Below, piece after piece: positions 23,431 through 38,200 of a stretch of DNA of 64,000 nucleotides. This DNA comes from Stromatinia cepivora. Taxonomy: Eukaryota > Ascomycota > Leotiomycetes > Helotiales > Sclerotiniaceae. A program made the position numbers and the translations under genes. The notes below the pieces were generated by a model. That model ran no database searches, was not told the origin of the DNA, and saw only the letters and a program-made list of their open reading frames with translations. Within the stretch, counting starts at the first letter, position 1, and each line of letters starts with the position of its first letter. Location: positions 1,240,001-1,304,000 of the forward strand of contig RCTD01000013.1 in assembly GCA_014898415.1 (NCBI GenBank), written 5' to 3'.

Positions 23431-25466
23431 TTGAAAGGGAAAAAATGGTTTTATATAATTAATCAAACATTAAACGAATATATACAGATTACAGGATCCA
23501 ATATAATATCTGTTTACAAGATCAATGATTGTATATATTATAATATCGAATTGAAATCGGAATATTTAAAGGATGAAACGAATGTATTATTATATATTTA
23601 TATAATATTCAATGATAATGATGAAGCCTTCATCGATAAATATTCAACAATATATATACTTTGGAGATACTTTAAATCGAAATATATTAGAATCAATATA
23701 ATTATAATCCATATATATATAATAATGATCCAGAACTTCAAATTTCAATTCGATATTTATTTTGATATAATTATTATCGAAGTTTGAAATAAATTGAAAA
23801 AGTATAGAAAGAAATTAGGGGTTGTAGATGAAAATTATCGATTAGTATATTAAGATATTGTTTTGTTTTTAATTTTAATATATAATTTTCGAATTGATTA
23901 TCAAAGAATAGTGGATATATTGGATATCCAAATTAGTTTTAGTATTGATGATAAGATTAAGTATTTACAAACTAAGGAATTTCGTTTTAAGAATAAATTA
24001 GAGTGAATGCAAATTGCAAAAGGATTTAGGTATATTTTTCGATATCAAAAATCAGATTTCGAGATTCTAAATAATATTTGCGATCTGTATCAAAAAGAAG
24101 ATTATTATATATGAGATTGTCTGTATTTAATATAAATCAATAAACTCTTTTGTAATTATCTTTGTTATTAAAAGAGAAAGGAATTATTGAATCCGAAAAA
24201 GATCTATTTTAATAAAAAAGATCAAGTATATTCTATTAATAATATTTCTGAATTAAATTTCGATATTGAGGATATAATAAAGGAAGATTATAATTTGACA
24301 AAGAAGATTATTAATAAGGTTTTTTTTAGCAAATGGTATATCGATATAAATATTTCTTTATATATATTTGATCAATCTTTATTATTCAGATTAATAGATC
24401 TTATTGTTAAATAAAGGATAAAGGTTGATGGAAAAGTAATGTATTATTGTTATTGAAGTTTAATGGATATAATATACAAAGATGATTCTAAGATGTTATT
24501 TTCAAATATATTATATATATTAGGGTTAAAAATAAACTTATTATTAGGAAAAAGGATCTGTGAAATAGGGTTATAAAGAGAATTCAACTTTTATTATATA
24601 TATTTCAAAAAGAATAATAAGAAATTTATCTATATTAGAATATAAAATGGAATATATATGATTTTATATATAACTAAAGGATATAAGGATATAGTTTTTT
24701 GTTTGAATATATATCAAAATGATTAGGAAAAAAGCTTTTCTTCAAAAATAATCGATAGTATTAAAGATATTAATGACGAATTAATATTCAAGGAGAAAAA
24801 GAGATATCTATTATGATATTGAAGATTCAATTATCTAGGTCTAAATAAGATTAAGAATCTATACAAGATATTTAATATAATTAAGCTAATAAAGGTCTTA
24901 ATTGAATTAGATATTTGTAAAGTATATATATTTATCAAAATGATTAATTGTATTTCAAAGTAATTGAATCTGTATAAATCAAAGAGATTCGAATTTATAT
25001 ATTTCGATATTACAGGATTATTCCCAAAATCGATTCGAAGGAATCGTTATTTCATATTGATCATCGATAGTTATACAAAAGTAAATTGGATTATACTATT
25101 TAAACAAAAAGATAATACAATTCAAATATTGAAAACTTAGAAAAAGGAAATGGAATTGGTTATTGAAGAAAAAATCATTATAATCACGATTAATAATACA
25201 TCGGAATTTCTATAAGTTATTTGTGAATGGTTATTAGGTATACAATCCGAAATTACAACAATTGTCTCTTTATATCAAAATAGATTTGCAGAATGGAATA
25301 TAAGGATTGTAGAAATAGATATAAAAGTAATACTAAAAGAAACTGGATTATTATTAGAATTTTGAAATGAAATTGTAGAGTACAATATTTATATCAGGAA
25401 TTATATTAATATTGATCCTAATATAAATAGAATAGATTGATTTCCTATAGAAGCTTTTATAAATAC
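23431..25466 (+). pseudogene. Copia-1 gag and front part of pol
   Basis: Colinear with Copia-2 10157-12190. It covers gag (open 23431-23787), the degenerate zinc knuckle, the protease region and the first part of integrase, and then stops at the Copia-D insertion. The remaining integrase resumes at 33739. There are many stops. Confidence 0.85.
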
Positions 25467-25775
25467 TGTCACGGAAAGCCCCGCAATCCCCTGTATCTTA
25501 TGAAGGATCAAAGCGTATGCTTTCCAATCGGAATGAAGGATCTACTAGCCCTTATCAATCCATCAATTGATAAGGTAATCCTGATATACTAATAAACAAA
25601 GATCTAATCTAATTAAAATGCATATCGACTAGATAATTATTTATTTGTTCTATATATATAACTCTTGATTCATATAATCAAGGGCAAATCATTCAATTCT
25701 TTTACTTTACCAATTATATATACCATTTATTCAACGATCCCTGAAAATACTGTATAATTATATTATCCTATGATA
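25467..25775 (+). repeat. 5' LTR of Copia-D
   Basis: 309 bp, preceded by AATAC. Confidence 0.93.
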
Positions 25776-25787
25776 ATTATAAACCCG
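25776..25787 (+). other. Probable primer-binding site of Copia-D
   Basis: The 12 bases directly after the LTR (ATTATAAACCCG) would read GTTATGAGCCCG if three G-to-A changes are allowed. That string is complementary to the anticodon arm of initiator tRNA-Met (CGGGCTCATAAC), the internal tRNA site used by Drosophila copia. The identification is an inference from one mutated copy. Confidence 0.45.
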
Positions 25788-26599
25788 ATAACTTTTAAAA
25801 TCTACACAACTTCCTATCCAATGATTACTAAATATTTAAGAGATTATTTTTAAAATATCATTTTTATTTTATTTATAATTCAATATTTATATCAATTTAA
25901 TTATTTTTATTCAATATAGTAAAGAATCAAAATGATCTTCTTTTTATAATCTATATTCAATAATTAGAGTGGTATTTACGCTTGAAAAATAAGTATCAAG
26001 TTTAAGGAATCTGGGATTCAATCAATCCAGAAAACGATTCATTTGTTTCTATATCAACGATATCCATTTCAAATTCTGATCTGATAAATAAACCTATCTA
26101 TATTTAGGTTGATTGATTTTCAATTAAACTATTTGTTTTACTTTCCGTTATCGATTTTCAAGTCAAATATAATCAAAAAAAACAAATTCAATACCAAAAA
26201 GAATTCTCGGAATATCTTATAGCAATTTAATCTAGAGAAGATATTAATGGAGATACAAAGATGAAAGATTCTGATAATAATATATCGGGATTTATTCCTA
26301 ATAGATTCATTATTCTATTCTTAATCATCTTTTAAGAAATCTTTTTCGAACTTGCTTTTTTCCAATTAGAGTATTGATATTGATAACAAGAATATATATA
26401 GAATTACAAAGTTTTTAGGGATATTTATAAATGAATTGAATCGTTAATTGATCAAATATACTTTATAGAATTATTTATTCTCAATCAAGGTATTATAGCT
26501 TTTTCATTCAAAACGATTATCAATGTATTCAAAAAGAAGTTTGCATTTATAGTAATTACTATTAAACTCGCAGTACTACAAGAATATCGATCTGTTCTA

Positions 26600-27067
26600 G
26601 TGTAAGTTTCGTTCGGCAAAATCGATTCTATCAAATGGTATAGAGATTGGACTATAATTTACACCAAAGCTTTTGTATATAAGATCATTGAGATACAGGA
26701 TGAAATCGTTATCAATACTTTTCTACAAATCGTTAATACCAGGATACTCCCAATCTGGGCAAATATTATAATTATATAGATCGAAATGAACAATCAATTC
26801 GGATTATCTAATCTTTTATTCAAACAATTTGGAGATATTTTTGAAAGATTAGTTTTCCAGAATTCTATTTCCTTAAAAATTAAAAGAGAAATATATTCTA
26901 TATTTATCTTTTTTCAAAATAATAAAAGTTTAAAAAGAATAAGAAGAATATCAATTCTAAAAGTAATCAAAGGATTAAGAAAATCTGGGAATGTCCTTAC
27001 AGAATTGAATCTGAATGAAACAATGAAATTGATTATAACTATATTGTATACAATTACAAAACCATAG
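26600..27067 (+). pseudogene. Copia-D gag (part)
   Basis: A frame through 26620-27067 (open from 26786) reads as a Copia-type gag, with a W(Y)RDWT...AFVYKI...FLQIVN pattern followed by a segment with QFGDIFERL. The upstream part (about 25980-26600) is too mutated to delimit. Confidence 0.5.
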
Positions 27068-27249
27068 AGTTAACGTTTATCGAAAAGACCAATCCACCGT
27101 TTAAAAAAGTATTCAGCGAAAACGAGCTATAAACAATTAAGGATCGAACAAAATCGCATTTATAGAAACAGTTTCATCTTGATTGAATTAAAAGGAAATG
27201 GATAAAAGATTCTATTGATCCTTTAGGATCTTCAATCAACACTGCTATC

Positions 27250-30200
27250 TTGGATGTTCGATATAATCAATCAGGGGTATACTTTATAGTAATAAGAGTA
27301 TATTATCTATTCAATAACATTTTATTCGATAATTATGGTATTATATATATCGTGAATAATATATCTCTATTAAATGATCATCAATATCGATTATCCGATT
27401 CTAATGATCTTGTAGAAGCAGGTATTTCCAATTTCCAAGTTTTAAAATACAGGATTTGTATTATTAAAGGGATCATCAAAAGAGAAGATTACCCTAATAA
27501 TGATCTGATCTTGAATAATATAATATTCATCCCTGATTTTCATATCAATATCGTTTTGGAGACTCGATTGAAGAAAACCGACCTATGGTTTTCAAAATAT
27601 AACTGTATTCTTCGTAAAGGAGATTATACAAATAATATAATAATTATTCAATATATTTATATTGAAAATCTTATATTCTTAAAATACAAATTGTTTTCTA
27701 CTTATTCGAATATTTTTTTATTTATTCCTATAAGTAATCCTTTTATAATATATCTAATAATAAACAGAAAAATAAACAAAGTATTTCATCGTTTTCACAA
27801 TCTATCTCTTCCAAAAGAAGATACGAATGAAATGTAATATAAACGCTTTGAGCATTTGAAGAAGGAAGCTTTTGAACATTTAATATTTGTAATACAAAAT
27901 ATTAAAATAAAAGATATTATTCATTCCAATTACACTGATTATGCTTGTACTTATACAAAGTAAATCATTTCTTGCACTTCAAATAATCGTTAGTCACCTC
28001 AGCCCTTCTACAAAATTCAATGAGATCTTTTTGATTTCGATAAAGGGTATAATAATACATTATAGCTTTTATTGATCAAAGAAATGTACTATGGTAAGAT
28101 CTTTTCATATCCAATCTACTACAAAATATACGACGAAGTATTTGTAATCATTCAAAGCTTTATAACCTGGGTTCATTATAAGTATAATCTAATAATTATA
28201 ATGATCAAACAGGATAATAATATATCTATTATTGGAATTATAAGAATAATGTTATTTAAGAAATGGATCAAATAAGAAGGCATCGAATTCGAGTTATCCC
28301 TATCTTATATATATGAACCCAATAAAGGATCAAAATATATAGAATAAAAAATAATTACAAAACAAATAAAAATATAGATCACAACAGATTTATTGGACAA
28401 ATTGTAGATGGAAATGGTGCAAATTGTTATTTATTTATATAATATAAATCCTTTGAAGACCAAATCCTTTAAATCGTTCAATAAAGTATTCGATATATAG
28501 TTCTGTGATTATTTTTGTAAAGATAATCCTCTATTCGCAAAGAAAATATTTAACAATCTTTATCCCAATTGAAATGGAATTTATAAATATGGATACCGAA
28601 TTTATTTTTTAAATAAAAACAGAGAAACTAGAATTAATAGGAAATGATACAAAACCAATCTTCGAACATATATTGGGTATTTAGTAGATTATATCTTAGG
28701 TATATTGATCTACTATATATGGATACCCAAATTCGATAGAATTATTATTATTTGAAATGTAACGTTTAATAAGAAATTCATTTATTATATAGATTTTATC
28801 AATCGAATAATCGATATTTATACTATAAAAGAGTTTAAACAGCTTGTTAAAACCTTTGACCTACAAAATTATATCGAATTAGATAGAACGATTATTCAAA
28901 ATGAGAACAATCATAAGAATTTCATTCACCTACCTATTTTCACAGATCGAAAAGCTTTTGATTTATTTATCAAGTATATTTCAGATTTATTGCCTACAAA
29001 CAAATTGATCTTAAAGATAAATACAGATCTAAAGGATAATAATAGAAATAAAGAAATCGATCTAGAACTATTCAATCTATTTAATTCTTTAGATAATAAG
29101 GATAAAATATACAATGAAGATATACAAACACTAATCGATCTTTTCATTAAAGAAACTGAAGAAACCGATTCTTTTATTGAAAAGCAATTATATCTTACAA
29201 ATAAAGATATTAATATTACTCAAAGAGATGTTTATAATAATAATACAGATCCCAACCTTACCGAATATATTGATATAGGGAATATAAAATATAAGCCTAC
29301 TAATCATATTATCGAAATTCTTTGTAGTATATACAAAAATGATCCAAAGACCATTTCAATCAATCAACCTTAATATTCCAAAAGGAAATATATATATTGG
29401 AATAATCAATCAAAGTATTCTGTAAAGGAAATCCAATTATTATAAAGATTATCGCACTCTATATATTCATCTGATCGATTCATAAAGGATTCGCAGACTC
29501 ATAATTTCGAATAGATACCTAAAAGAACTTGCATTATAAGGATTGAAATATTCAAGGTTCAGATCAATCCATTTGAATTTCAATTATATAATTACTATTT
29601 GGAATTATCTCTTTTCCAAGAATCACCTGGCTTTTGTATCCTAAAGCAATCAGTATGTATACAAAAGCAATTGTGTATATAACAATACCATCAAGGAAGC
29701 GATCCCAACACTGGATCCTATATAGGAATTGTTATATCTCAAAGAACAAATTCAATGGGATTATCCTATTTAAACAACTTTCATTCTATATTCTAATTTG
29801 ATCAATAAGGAATGAATGATATAAAAGAATATTCTCAATTTGTAACAGTTTACAGTATGATTATTATTGAAATTAAAGCAAAATCATTATTGCCTTCTAT
29901 TTGATCTATGATCAATGGATTACAGACAATATCACTTCCTCGAATTCATACATTTACAGTTCCAAAATTACCTCGTTTTTATTATCAATTAGAAAATCAT
30001 TAAATGGGATATTGATTCAAATAGGATTGCAATCTTGAGATTAATAATCTTAAGGTTAGGAAAACCTAGCATAAAATCAATTCTGGATCGGAACCTTCAA
30101 AATCGATCCTTCTTCAATAAATATTTATGTATAAATACGATGATCAAGGTTTAATTATTTATTGCTACTTACGTTTAATAATACAAAGAGATCTCCAAAT

Positions 30201-31500
30201 TAAGAATACTATTGAAACTATTTACACCGCTATATTAGTAGATCAATCATTCCAAATTATAATAACAATCATTACTAAATACAATCTCGAAACAAAGCAA
30301 TATAATATAATCAATATCTTTATCAATACTTTACACAATCTTTCCGGTATCCCAATTATATATTATCTATCTAATAAATACAAAATCCTAAACAAAAATA
30401 TTATAATTAATCAAACTTTATATAATCTACAAGATTCCCCAATTATATAATTTAAGGATTTCACTCAGATATTCGAGAAACTAAGATTAATACAATACAA
30501 AGAGGAACTATATTTATATATTAATCTAAAACATACCATCATGATTCTTTTCTTTATAAACAACATTCAGATCATTTATTATAAGAAAAACAAATTAGCT
30601 GCCATAAAGATCATCAAGGGAATCAAAGCTGTATATAAGTTACAAGATCTAAAAAACATTAAATAATTTCTAAGTATATATATACTTTATGATCGATCCA
30701 AGAAAAAGTTGTGATTAATTTATAATATATATATTAAAAAGATTGCTAAGAAATTCAAAGCAACAAACAGGACAGCAAATATATCGCTTCCGATAATAGT
30801 ATTTCGGAAAAATTAGGGTCAAGCTTCTGTATATATTATAAAAATATATCAAAAGAAAATAAGCTCAGTATTATATACTACAATCATTATAAGAGTAGAT
30901 ATATCATTCGTTACTTTGCAATTGAACCATTATTTAATCAATCTATTGAACGATTATATAAAAACTATCGATTACTATTTACAATATCTATGAAATACAA
31001 AGTATCTCGTAATCCAATATAGCAATGATCAAATATTACAACTTTTTGTCTTCTCAAACACTTCTTTTATAGATGATCTAAATACTTATCGATCATCCCA
31101 AAGATACATTATATCCTTTTTCGATAATTTAATCATATAGAAAGTGTTCAAACAAAACATTATAATTATCTTGATTACCGAAGTAGAGCTTTTCGAAGTC
31201 GAATATATATCAAAAGAAATCATAGCAATCTTACATTTCTTAAAAAAGATCGATCTAGCAATGAAAGAATCTATAACAATCTTCTACAATAATCAGTAAA
31301 CAATTAGATTAATGATTAATGATTAATGAGAACAAGCGGATCATTACAAAACTATATCACATCGATATCCAAAATATATAATTACATTAAAAATATTCAA
31401 AAAAGAACTTTTATATAATCTATCTATCGATTACTGATATGATTGCTAATGGGCTTATTAAGAACCTTACAAAATAAAAGTTCGAATATTTCCGATCCTT
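27250..31500 (+). pseudogene. Copia-D pol
   Basis: The protease/pre-integrase region is 27250-27837 (195 codons still open), with a degenerate GAG-pre-integrase segment to about 28050. Integrase is about 28000-28420, with DLYDFDKGY-like, MIKQDN and HEPN-like (here YEPN) regions that correspond to the D,D,E core. RT is about 29650-30720 (open 30127-30450; the DD box reads FINNI). RNase H is about 31050-31500, including the TTAEAELL-like segment. Between integrase and RT, 28990-29373 is an acidic linker. Stops and lost catalytic residues show that it is dead. Confidence 0.8.
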
Positions 31501-33424
31501 TTTTAATTTACAAGATATAAATAATAGAATTATAAAATTTGAATAACGATGATTATAGAATTTGAATAACGATAATCTGGAGTTCATATTTCTTCCCTTT
31601 GATATAAATAAAATGAATCCTATTTGGTATTCCAGATTATTATATTTTTCTATAATGCACTCCAATTTGTGTATTCTATATTCATCGAGAAACAAAGAAC
31701 AATCAAGACCGATCATTTCTCCGTTCTTCATTTTCCTATCCTCGAAGAAGGATAAATTTCTTTTTAAGTTTAATAACTTAAAATTTAAATAAAAAAACTT
31801 CTGGATTATCTACAACAATCAAGGAACAAGGAATAATTGGAGCAATCAAAGTTATTGATGTTATTGGTATTATAGAAACTAAGGGATTATCCCTTCTTTC
31901 CCTTTTTTTTTGAATATACCATTTACTCTTTCCTTCTTTTCTTTTCTATTATTCTTTCTTTCTTATCTTCATTATTGCTTTCCGAAATTACAATATATTT
32001 CTTTCGCTCGGCTTTTCGAGGATTCCAATGAATAATACGGTGAGGAGAGGGGGAACGATAATGCAGAGGCGAAAGAACAATTTCTTTTTTCTCCTCGATC
32101 TCCAATATTACCTTTATCGTAATTCTGTATTCCTGTTTGGATTATACAATTAATAATCAGTATATTATAAAGGTAGGGGGTAAACGAAGAACTTATTTTC
32201 GAATTTTGCTGATAAATGATAATATAATAATTTGTTAGAGGATAAAGGAAAGTTGGTAAGGGAGCATACGGATAAGTACTACAATTCCAATACCGACGAT
32301 TATTCGGCTTAAAAAAATCAACAAAGTATTCATCGTAGAAATTATATCTCCCAACGATCAACGATTTCATATATCGAATATATAAATGATCATTCCTTTC
32401 TCTACGATTCCTTTTATCTTTTGTTTTGGCTGGAGAGCCAACAACTTTCGATAATCTTTTTTCTTTTTCTTCTTTATTTAATTCATCATCCGAAAAACCT
32501 GGCGTCGAAGGATCGAATAGATCATCATCATCAGATAAGAAACATTCCCTCTTTTCTTTTCTTTATCGAATGATCTTTACTTCGATAATTACAAATATAG
32601 GATTAATAAAATCTTTCAATTATATAATAGGATTCAAAAATGAAATCTACCTTCAAATTATTACCTGAACTTATAATTAGCAATTGATCATGACAAACAA
32701 CAATTCCTTCAACAGGGGGGAGCAATTTCTGAAATAGATGATAATATGTTATTCTAGAAACAGATTTAATTAAATTATATTTCCAAAGATCAATATCTTG
32801 GTTCGTTATTTATATTAAATTCATTAATTCTTTTTACTCGATTTATTGATCCTTCAAAGGAATACTAAGATCTTCTTTTGTATTCGATTTTCTCAAAACT
32901 TTTTTCTCAATCATCATTTGCTTAGTACAATTGAGATTCGTTTGTTTAGCTTTCTTAAACCCCAAAATCTTAAGTATGATAATAATCAATAAAAGCTTGA
33001 TTGAGATAAAAACGAGAATATGAAAAGGGGATCTATATACCTTTTAAAAATTCATTTATTTTACTTTGCTATTGCGATCAATACACTATAGTTTAACAAT
33101 TATATACATTCTCAATTGCTATGTTGTAGAATCAATCAATCATCTGTATTCTTTTGACGGAAAACTTTCTTTTTATTATTCAAAATCTTGATTTTGAAGA
33201 ATATCGCAGGTAGCAAGCTAAAGATTAAGAGAAATTTGTGATTTATATATATTCAAATTCTTCTCTATTCTAAAGGTACCAGGATCATTTCAGGTTTATA
33301 TGTTACATCAATCCTTGGTTGATATCTGTCTATAATCGTCTTGTATATTCATTCACAAATCATATGAATTGCCATTTTCTATACTTTTCCATTTATTTCA
33401 GATCGCCTTCCGATCTGAAAGGTG
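31500..33424. other. Extra 1.9-kb 3' region of Copia-D
   Basis: No retrotransposon domain is seen between the end of RNase H and the 3' LTR. A direct repeat of about 20 bp (GAATTTGAATAACGATRAT) occurs at about 31540-31575. The minus strand holds a 132-codon frame (31972-32370) and the plus strand short frames at 31562-31792 and 32426-32668, none recognised. The base composition is slightly richer in G+C than the pol region around 31.9-32.5 kb. Confidence 0.5.
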
Positions 33425-33733
33425 TATCATAGAAAGCCCTGCAATCCCCTGTATCTTATGAAGGATCAAAGTGTATATTTTCCAATCGGAATGAAGGATC
33501 TACTAGTCTTTATCAATCCATTAATTGATAAAATGATCCTGATATATTAATAAACAAAGATCTAATCTAATTAAGGTGTATATCGGCTAGATAACCATTC
33601 ATTTGTTCTATATATACAGCTTTTGATTCATATAATCAAGGGCAAGTCATTCAATTCTTTTACTCTACCAATCACGTGTACCACCTATTCAACGATCCCT
33701 GAAAGTGCTGTGTAATCATACTATCCCGTGATA
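33425..33733 (+). repeat. 3' LTR of Copia-D
   Basis: 309 bp; the start is mutated to TATCATAG. It is followed by AATAC. Confidence 0.93.
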
Positions 33734-33738
33734 AATAC

Positions 33739-35052
33739 AATATCAAATATAAAGATATACAAAATCTAGGGAAGCAAATATTACATTTATATTAATCCCA
33801 AGATTATTCCGAAAAAGCAAAGATATAATAAATTACAGAACATTTCGAGAATTAGTATATTTTTAGGATACTCAAAAGTTATGAATAAATATATCAAAAT
33901 ATATTCTCCAAAACTAAACTATATATTTTGATTAAATAAAATAATTATAAATGAATTTCATCGAAAAAGAGATTTGGATCTTAAATTAAGAAATTATAAA
34001 TCAGATTTATAAGGAACAAAGAATATAAAACCAGATCGAAGATTTTATAATAGACCAACAATAAATAAGGCATCTTTTCCATTTTCAATATTAAATACGA
34101 TATCTATATCACTTTCGTTCCAAGTATTCTCCCCAATAGATATTATACCGAGTTTAATAATTATATCAAGTATTTTAATTATCGAATTGAAATCAGATAA
34201 ATTAGATATATTAATATTAATATACAATGAAGATAAAGATGGCAATATCCAGAAGATAAATCAAGAATTTTCTTTCAAGGATATTTCAGATATCGAGTCT
34301 ATCATTCCAAAGGTTCCAATCTAAAAGTTAATTTCTGTAAACCCTGAATCTGTATTGAAAGCAAAATTTAAGATTATTTTAAATTTTGTTGATAAATTTA
34401 TTTCAATAAAATCAAAAAGCGAAATAAATCTATAATCATTTGAGATTAAACAAAAGGATATAATAAATTTTGAAAATGAACCCTCAAGATATCTAATACG
34501 AAAATGGAAAAAAGATATAGAATAAAATCTTGAAGAAAAACAGGAAAGCAAAATTATAAAAGTATTAATTACAATATTTATATAGACCAAAATTCAAGAA
34601 AGTATAGAATACATTATGATTATAATTCTAATTATTTACAAAATGGATTTTTATATCAAAGATAAGATCATTTCAGATTTTATGATTTCGTTGATAGATA
34701 TAAATAATATAAAAGATATAATATATCCAGCCAAAGAAATTCTGGGAATCAAAATACCAAAAACTTATAAGAAAATAATATCAGATCGAGAATATTCTGA
34801 AAAATAAAAGGAAGTTATTTAAAAGGAAATCATATCTTTGATTCAAAATAGTATTTGAGAAGAATATATATTCCCTAAAGAAAGTAATCTAATTTCAACG
34901 AAATAAATATTTATAATTAAGATTAAGAATAATAAGGTAAAATAATTCAAAATAAAATTAGTAATTCGAAGGTTCAATTAAATATTAAGAAAAGATTACA
35001 ATAAAATATTTATATTAACAATAAAGTTAAATATATTCAGATTATTCCTAAC
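33739..35052 (+). pseudogene. Copia-1 integrase C-terminus to start of RT
   Basis: Colinear with Copia-2 about 12215-13515; bounded by Copia-D on the left and Copia-3 on the right. It includes the acidic linker (34045-34600, open on the opposite strand by chance) and the front of RT (34616-34807 open). Confidence 0.8.
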
Positions 35053-35218
35053 TGTTAACTTTTGGTGCAGGAAGTAGTAGTATTGTTGATTATGTAGGTT
35101 GAACTAAGGATTTATAATTCTAGTAGGAGTAGAATTGAGGTTATCCCCAAATATGGTCTGTACACCATTGTGGTCTTGTAACCTCAATTCTAATCCTATG
35201 ATGGCCTCATTTCCAATA
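35053..35218 (-). repeat. 3' LTR of Copia-3
   Basis: 166 bp; on the + strand it starts TGTTAACTTTTGGTG and ends TTCCAATA. The adjacent CTCCCCTATT (35219-35228) is the complement of the polypurine tract. Confidence 0.93.
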
Positions 35219-35250
35219 CTCCCCTATTGAGGATATTCTATTTGATCCTC

Positions 35251-38200
35251 CTAGACTACTAATCCTAACATTTTTTTGAACCTTTTGAAAGCAATTTTTA
35301 TATAAGACTTCATCATTCCATCGACAACCATATCGTATATATTGATATAATTAATAGCGATTTTCTTTTTTTCTATCAAATCCCTAATGAAATGATAATT
35401 GATATTTATATGTTTGAATCGTTTATACAAATATAGATTCTTGGTTAAAACTAAAGCGCCTTGATTATCACCGAACATTTGAACCATATTTTTATTCTTT
35501 CCAATGTAACTTGATCTGAATAAGTCTTTGAATATTTATACAACCCATCTCCCTTGTTTAATGAACATTGCCATCACAATATATTCTGATTCTATACTAA
35601 AGATAACCACAGATACTTGTTTCTTGCTAGCCTACAATATAGGGCCTCTATAGAATATCACAACTCCCCCTAAAACACTTTTCTGATCATATTTGTTACT
35701 AATCTAATCTGCATCTGTATATACCTTTATTATATTATCAGATATATTGTATTCTTTGTAGATATCAGATTATACTCCTTTTGATCCGAATTATAACTTT
35801 TGTTTGATTATTAATCATAAATATCGCATCAGATTCTTCAAAGCTATAATAAAATGTTTTGTTGGTTTTATTATAAATTGTGAAAGTCTTTCAATTGAGA
35901 ATGCTATATCTGGTCGAGTATATACTATTGAATGAATTATACTTCTTATTCGTTGTTGATATTCGTTTATATTTGTTAGTTCATCGTTATCGGTTGCTGG
36001 CCGGAGATAGGTATAATCCATTATTGGTAATTTCTTGGTTTGATATTATCTATATGTAATATTATATTTGGTTAGTATAATATCGAGATATTCTTTTTGA
36101 TTTATAATTAATATATATACTTTTCTATTACAAATAATTCTAACATTTAGGATCTTATTAATCTCCTTTAGATTTTTGGTATTAAAATAGATTGATAGCT
36201 TTTCATCGAATCAAGTGATTTATGATGATGTATATGATACAATAACGATATTGTCGATATATACTAGTAATATTATATTACAATCTTTGAATATATATAG
36301 ATATAAATTTGCTAAATTTTGTACAAAATCTATATCTAAAAGCTTTTTCTTCAATAGTAAACTCCAATCCCTTCCAGTTTGCTTCAATTTATATAAACTT
36401 TGTAGAGCTTGTAGTACATATCCTTTTTTGATTTTGATACTTTAGAATAATTTAAAGTAGATTTCTTTCTTCAAATACGATTTGATAAAAACATTTTTGA
36501 TATCGAAATATAAGTATTCCAAATTTTCCTTTGCAACGATAACTAGGAATAGTTTAAATGTATTTAACTTTATTGTTGATATAAACATTTTGTTGTAATC
36601 CTTTTTTAATACCTAACTGAACCTTCGAATCATTAATCTTGCTTTAAATCGTTCTACTTTATTATCCTTGATCTTAATTATAAATATCCATTTTGTCAAA
36701 ACCAGATTACTTTCTTTAAGGAGTATATATTCTTTCTAAATATTATTTTGAATTAAAGATATGATTTCCTTTTGGATAGTTTTTTTTCATTTTTCAGAAT
36801 ATTCTTGATCCGATATTGTTTCTTTATAAATTCTTAATATTTTGATTTCTAGAATTTCTTTGGCCGGATATACTATACCTTTTATATTATTTGTATCTAT
36901 CAATGAAATTATAAAATCTGAAACAATCTTGTTTTTAATATAAAGATCCATCTTATAAATAATTGGGATTATAATTATAATATATTCTACATTTTCTTGA
37001 GTTTTGATCTATATAGATATTGTAATCAATGCCTTTATAATCTTGCTTTCCCATTCTTCTTCAGAATCTTATTCTATATCTCTTTTCCATTTTTGTGTTA
37101 GATACCTTAAAGATTCGTCTTCAAGATTTATTTCATTTTTTTGTTCGATCTTAAATAATTATGAATTTACTTTGTTTTTTGATTCTATTGAAATAAACTT
37201 ATCAATAAAATTTAAAATAATCTTAAATTTTGCTTCTAATACAGATTTAGAGTTTACAGAAATTGATTCTTGAATTGAACCCTTTGAAATAATAGATTCG
37301 ATATCTGAAATATCTTTGAAAAAAGATTCTTGATTTGTTTTCTGGATATTGTCATCTTTATTTTCATTATATATTAATATTGATATATCTAATTTACCTA
37401 ATCTCAATTCGATAATTGAGGTGCTTAATACAATCATTAAACTTGGTATAATATCTATTGAAGAGAATATTTGAAACGAAGGTGATACAGATATCATATT
37501 TAATATTAAAAATAGAGAAAGTGCTTTGTTTGTTACTGGTTTATTACAAGGTTTTCGATTTAACTTTACATTCTTTGTTCTTTGTAAACCTGATTCACAA
37601 TTTCTTAATTTAAGATCCAAATCTCCTCCTCAATGAGATTCATCTATGATTATTCTGCTTAATCGAAATATATAACCTAATTCTGAAGAATATATTTTGA
37701 TATATTTGTTCGTAACTTTTGAATACCTTAGGAATACACCGATTCTCAAAGTATCCCGCAATTTATTGTATCTCTGCCTTTTCGGAATAGTCTTGGAATT
37801 GATATAAATATAACATTTGCTCCTCCAGACTTTATATATCTTTATATCTGGTACTGTATTTGTAAAAGCTTTTATAAAAGATCGATCTATTTTATTCATA
37901 TCAGGATCAATACTAATACAATTCTTAATATAAGTATTATACTCTACAACTTCGTCCCAAAATTCTAATGGTAATCTAGTTTCTTTTAGTATTACTTTCA
38001 TATCTGTTTCTACAATCCTTATATTCCATTCTATGGGTTCGTTTTGATATAAAAAGGAAATTGTTATAACTTCGGATTGTATACCCGATAACCATTCACG
38101 AATAGCTTATAGGAATTCTGGTATGTTGTTAATTCTAACTACAATGATCTTTTCTTTAATAATTAATTCCATTTTCTTTTTTTAAATTTTCAATGTTTGA

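Larger units (their letters stand above)
25467..33733 (+). mobile_element. Copia-D: second Copia family, 8.27 kb
   Basis: The 309-bp LTRs lie at 25467-25775 (TGTCACGG...GTGATA) and 33425-33733, with duplication AATAC at 25462-25466 and 33734-33738. It splits the integrase of Copia-1. Gag, protease, integrase, RT and RNase H occur in Ty1/Copia order between about 26.0 and 31.5 kb. A further 1.9 kb without recognisable pol sequence precedes the 3' LTR, making the element unusually long for Copia. All frames are broken. The LTR ends TGTCACGG and CCGTGATA form near-perfect inverted termini. Confidence 0.92.
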
